From positions 124,001-188,000 of the forward strand of contig JAKOGI010000565.1 of NCBI GenBank assembly GCA_029747015.1: a stretch of DNA of 64,000 nt. Direction: 5' to 3'. The first letter of the stretch is position 1, and every line of letters starts with the position of its first letter. A model generated the notes under the pieces. The model ran no database searches, was not told the DNA's origin, and saw nothing but the letters and a program-made list of their open reading frames with translations. Source of the DNA: Carnegiea gigantea (lineage: Eukaryota; Streptophyta; Magnoliopsida; Caryophyllales; Cactaceae). Below are positions 62,266-64,000 of the stretch, piece by piece. Position numbers and translations under genes: made by a program.

Positions 62266-62464
62266 GACGGCATGAGATTAGGTCATATTTTTATTTTCTT
62301 AGCTACTTTTTTATTAGTTGCATATGTTCTGTCTTACTTTGTTTATTCGTTATTAGTCATGATTTATTTAGTTCAATTCTTGGAAAAATCCAAAAACCTA
62401 TAAAAGTTTAGAAAAACTTGAAAACTCCTAAAAATTAAAAAGTTTTAAAAACTTTAAAAACAAA

Positions 62465-63915
62465 ATGTCAGTTTTCTATTTCTCGCAAAATGAGTATGAA
62501 ATTTTTTGGAATTATCTTTCAAAGCTTAATGATTATCGTACTCAACTGAATCATAATTTTGAAAAATGGAAAATTTGTGAGGTCATTGCTGTGGGTCTAA
62601 ACATTGAGTCAAGGAGTTATGTTGAATCAAATTGTCCTAGTGGTTTAATAGAATTATTATCTAAAACTCAAGATGAAGTTTGGGATTCCTTTGAAAAACT
62701 AGCTTGGGAAACCTATGCATTTGAATAAGCTAACGGGACTTTTAGATACCCAACTCATGGAAAGTATGATTTTCAGGCTAATTCTTACCCTCCGGACCAC
62801 TTTATGAATTCATGCGGCCCATCTTATTCTTGTGTGCTTCTTGTTTTGTGCGATTATTGTGAATCTTCTGATCATAATGATCATGCTTGTCCTTTTTGTG
62901 CTTATGTTGATGCTGTGCAAGTTTTGGAAAAAAAGATTAATGAAATGACTGATTAAATGATAGAGACCATGAAAGCAAGAATTGCTACATGTTCTCAGTG
63001 TCTTAAACAAAATAGGGAGACTTATAGTGAGCTTGATTCTAGTTAGGATCTCCTAAACCTGACATTAGTCTCTATGATGATTTTGAATCCTATTATTCTG
63101 CTAGGCCTGACCTAAATGAAGACATGTATTTGCCTGGTCTACATCAAGAGAGTGACCTTCTTATGTCTCTATCATCTGGCCTTGCACCCTGCACTAGCTT
63201 ACCTAAGGGCATCATTGATGATGTCCTAATTTCTGTCAACCCACTCACCACTCTAAACGTCTTTTGTGAGTTTGAGGTGGGTGAACAATCTGATACTATT
63301 AGTGAGTCAGATATAAGCATCACAGCTAAAGTTGAGCCTCGTGATTTAGATGAGTTACAGAAAGATATTTCACAGGAGTTATGCGATGAGGTAACTGAAC
63401 CCACTATTTTAGACTTTGATGATGATATTCTTTATGTAGAATATGAATCTTTTTCATGTGGGTTTGATGTTACTGAAGGTCTTGATGTGGGTTTTCATCT
63501 TGAATATGAATCAGTCTCTTTTGATCCTGTCATTCCTGACCTTCCATTTAAATTAGATGATAATCTTCTATTTGTAGAATATGAATCTTTTTCTTGTGAG
63601 ATTAATATCGATGGCAGACCTGATAATGGTTTTTGTGCTGATTATGAGGCCTTCTCTTTTGACTCCATCCTAACTGACTTCCTTTTTGAATATTGCAAAT
63701 CTAAATTTATTGAGTCTGAGATCATTGCCTCTAAGAATTTTGCTTTAGACCAGACTCATACGCATATTGGACTCAACAAACTTGTGAACTTTGCGCCCAC
63801 TATTTTACCTAAATTGTTCATTTATGATGATATAGTTTCCAGGCCAATGACCTTAATATTGGCTTGTTCCGAGTATGTTCATTTCCTTTTTGATTGGGCT
63901 CAAATATTTGATTAG
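62465..63915 (+). pseudogene. Gag-like protein of element F: capsid-like part, CCHC knuckle, acidic repeat tail
   Basis: ATG at 62465. The capsid-like part (FYFSQNEYEIFWNYLSKLND, LIELLSKTQDEVWDSFEKL) runs to a TAA at 62726. The same frame goes on to a perfect CX2CX4HX4C knuckle, CDYCESSDHNDHAC, at 62849-62890, then a helical region with a second TAA near 62954. A frameshift near 63043 leads into the 263-codon frame 63124-63915. That tail is strongly acidic and repeats a unit with (L/F)xVEYESFSC...F..(E/D)YE(S/A)(V/F)SFD twice (about residues 105-145 and 148-187). It ends in DWAQIFD. Both stops can be explained as CAA to TAA. Function beyond RNA binding is unknown. Confidence 0.65.
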
Positions 63916-64000
63916 TTGCAGCGTGCCCTTACTTGTGCTTTATTGGCTAGGTGGATGTACTTTTTCTGGCTCTAACTCACCTCTTTTCACTGTTTCTGTG
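63916..64000 (+). other. Sequence after the F acidic frame, window edge
   Basis: After the TAG at 63913-63915 the text still reads LQRALTCALLARW in the same frame, so the stop may be another CAG to TAG change within a longer protein. The window ends here. Confidence 0.4.

Larger units (their letters stand above)
60425..64000 (+). mobile_element. Gag-only Athila-like LTR element F (3' part outside window)
   Basis: Begins with a 5' LTR inside RT of element E, has a tRNA-Asp-like primer site and encodes a Gag of the same kind as N1. The window ends before any pol domain could appear, so whether F is truly Gag-only is inferred from N1. Confidence 0.65.

Overview
This window is a stretch of plant nuclear DNA made almost entirely of nested, decayed LTR retrotransposons with MITE-type DNA elements and microsatellites. 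No host protein-coding gene, rRNA or tRNA could be supported. The organism is most likely a seed plant, probably a eudicot with a repeat-rich genome. The evidence is the SIRE/Maximus-type Ty1/copia 3' end with an env-like reading frame, Athila-type Ty3/gypsy elements with tRNA-Asp-like primer sites, and several Ty3/gypsy elements with initiator-tRNA-Met primer sites. The species cannot be told from the sequence.

Layout. 1-2503: 3' end of a plus-strand SIRE-like copia element (env-like frame, polypurine tract, 1.43 kb LTR) abutting an old Athila/Tat-like LTR (2504-~4620) that holds a (TA)60 microsatellite. 5952-12738: minus-strand Ty3/gypsy element A with both LTRs and recognisable gag, protease, RT, RNase H and integrase pseudogenes. 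12739-16640: unassigned AT-rich DNA. 16651-18690: a compound microsatellite split by a 967-bp terminal-inverted-repeat element that itself carries a hAT-like MITE. 18695-20905: plus-strand Athila fragment (LTR end, primer site, gag), broken at 20906 by minus-strand gypsy element D (to ~26255), which contains a Tourist-like MITE. 26256-~27770: LTR and start of another Athila-like element (C). 29718-~32820: a second copy of the 2504-4620 LTR, interrupted by an 886-bp hAT-like element.

32822-45419: an old minus-strand C-type element, seen as fragments H and G, appears to be split by N1 (33567-43769), a plus-strand Gag-only LTR element. N1's 3' LTR is in turn split by gypsy element B (39176-43721, gag and protease only, with a target duplication). 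45420-60424: minus-strand gypsy element E, cut inside its RNase H region by a full-length 11.7-kb minus-strand Athila element J (47625-59353) flanked by a perfect TTATA target duplication. J keeps gag, protease, RT, RNase H, integrase and an env-like third frame, all disabled. 60425-64000: 5' part of F, a plus-strand relative of N1 with a better-kept Gag reading frame that has a CCHC zinc knuckle and an acidic repeat tail.

Nothing here works as a pathway. The value of the window is as a layered insertion record. The most interesting items are the Gag-only N1/F family, the inverted-repeat element inside a microsatellite, and the nested insertions whose empty sites can be read directly.
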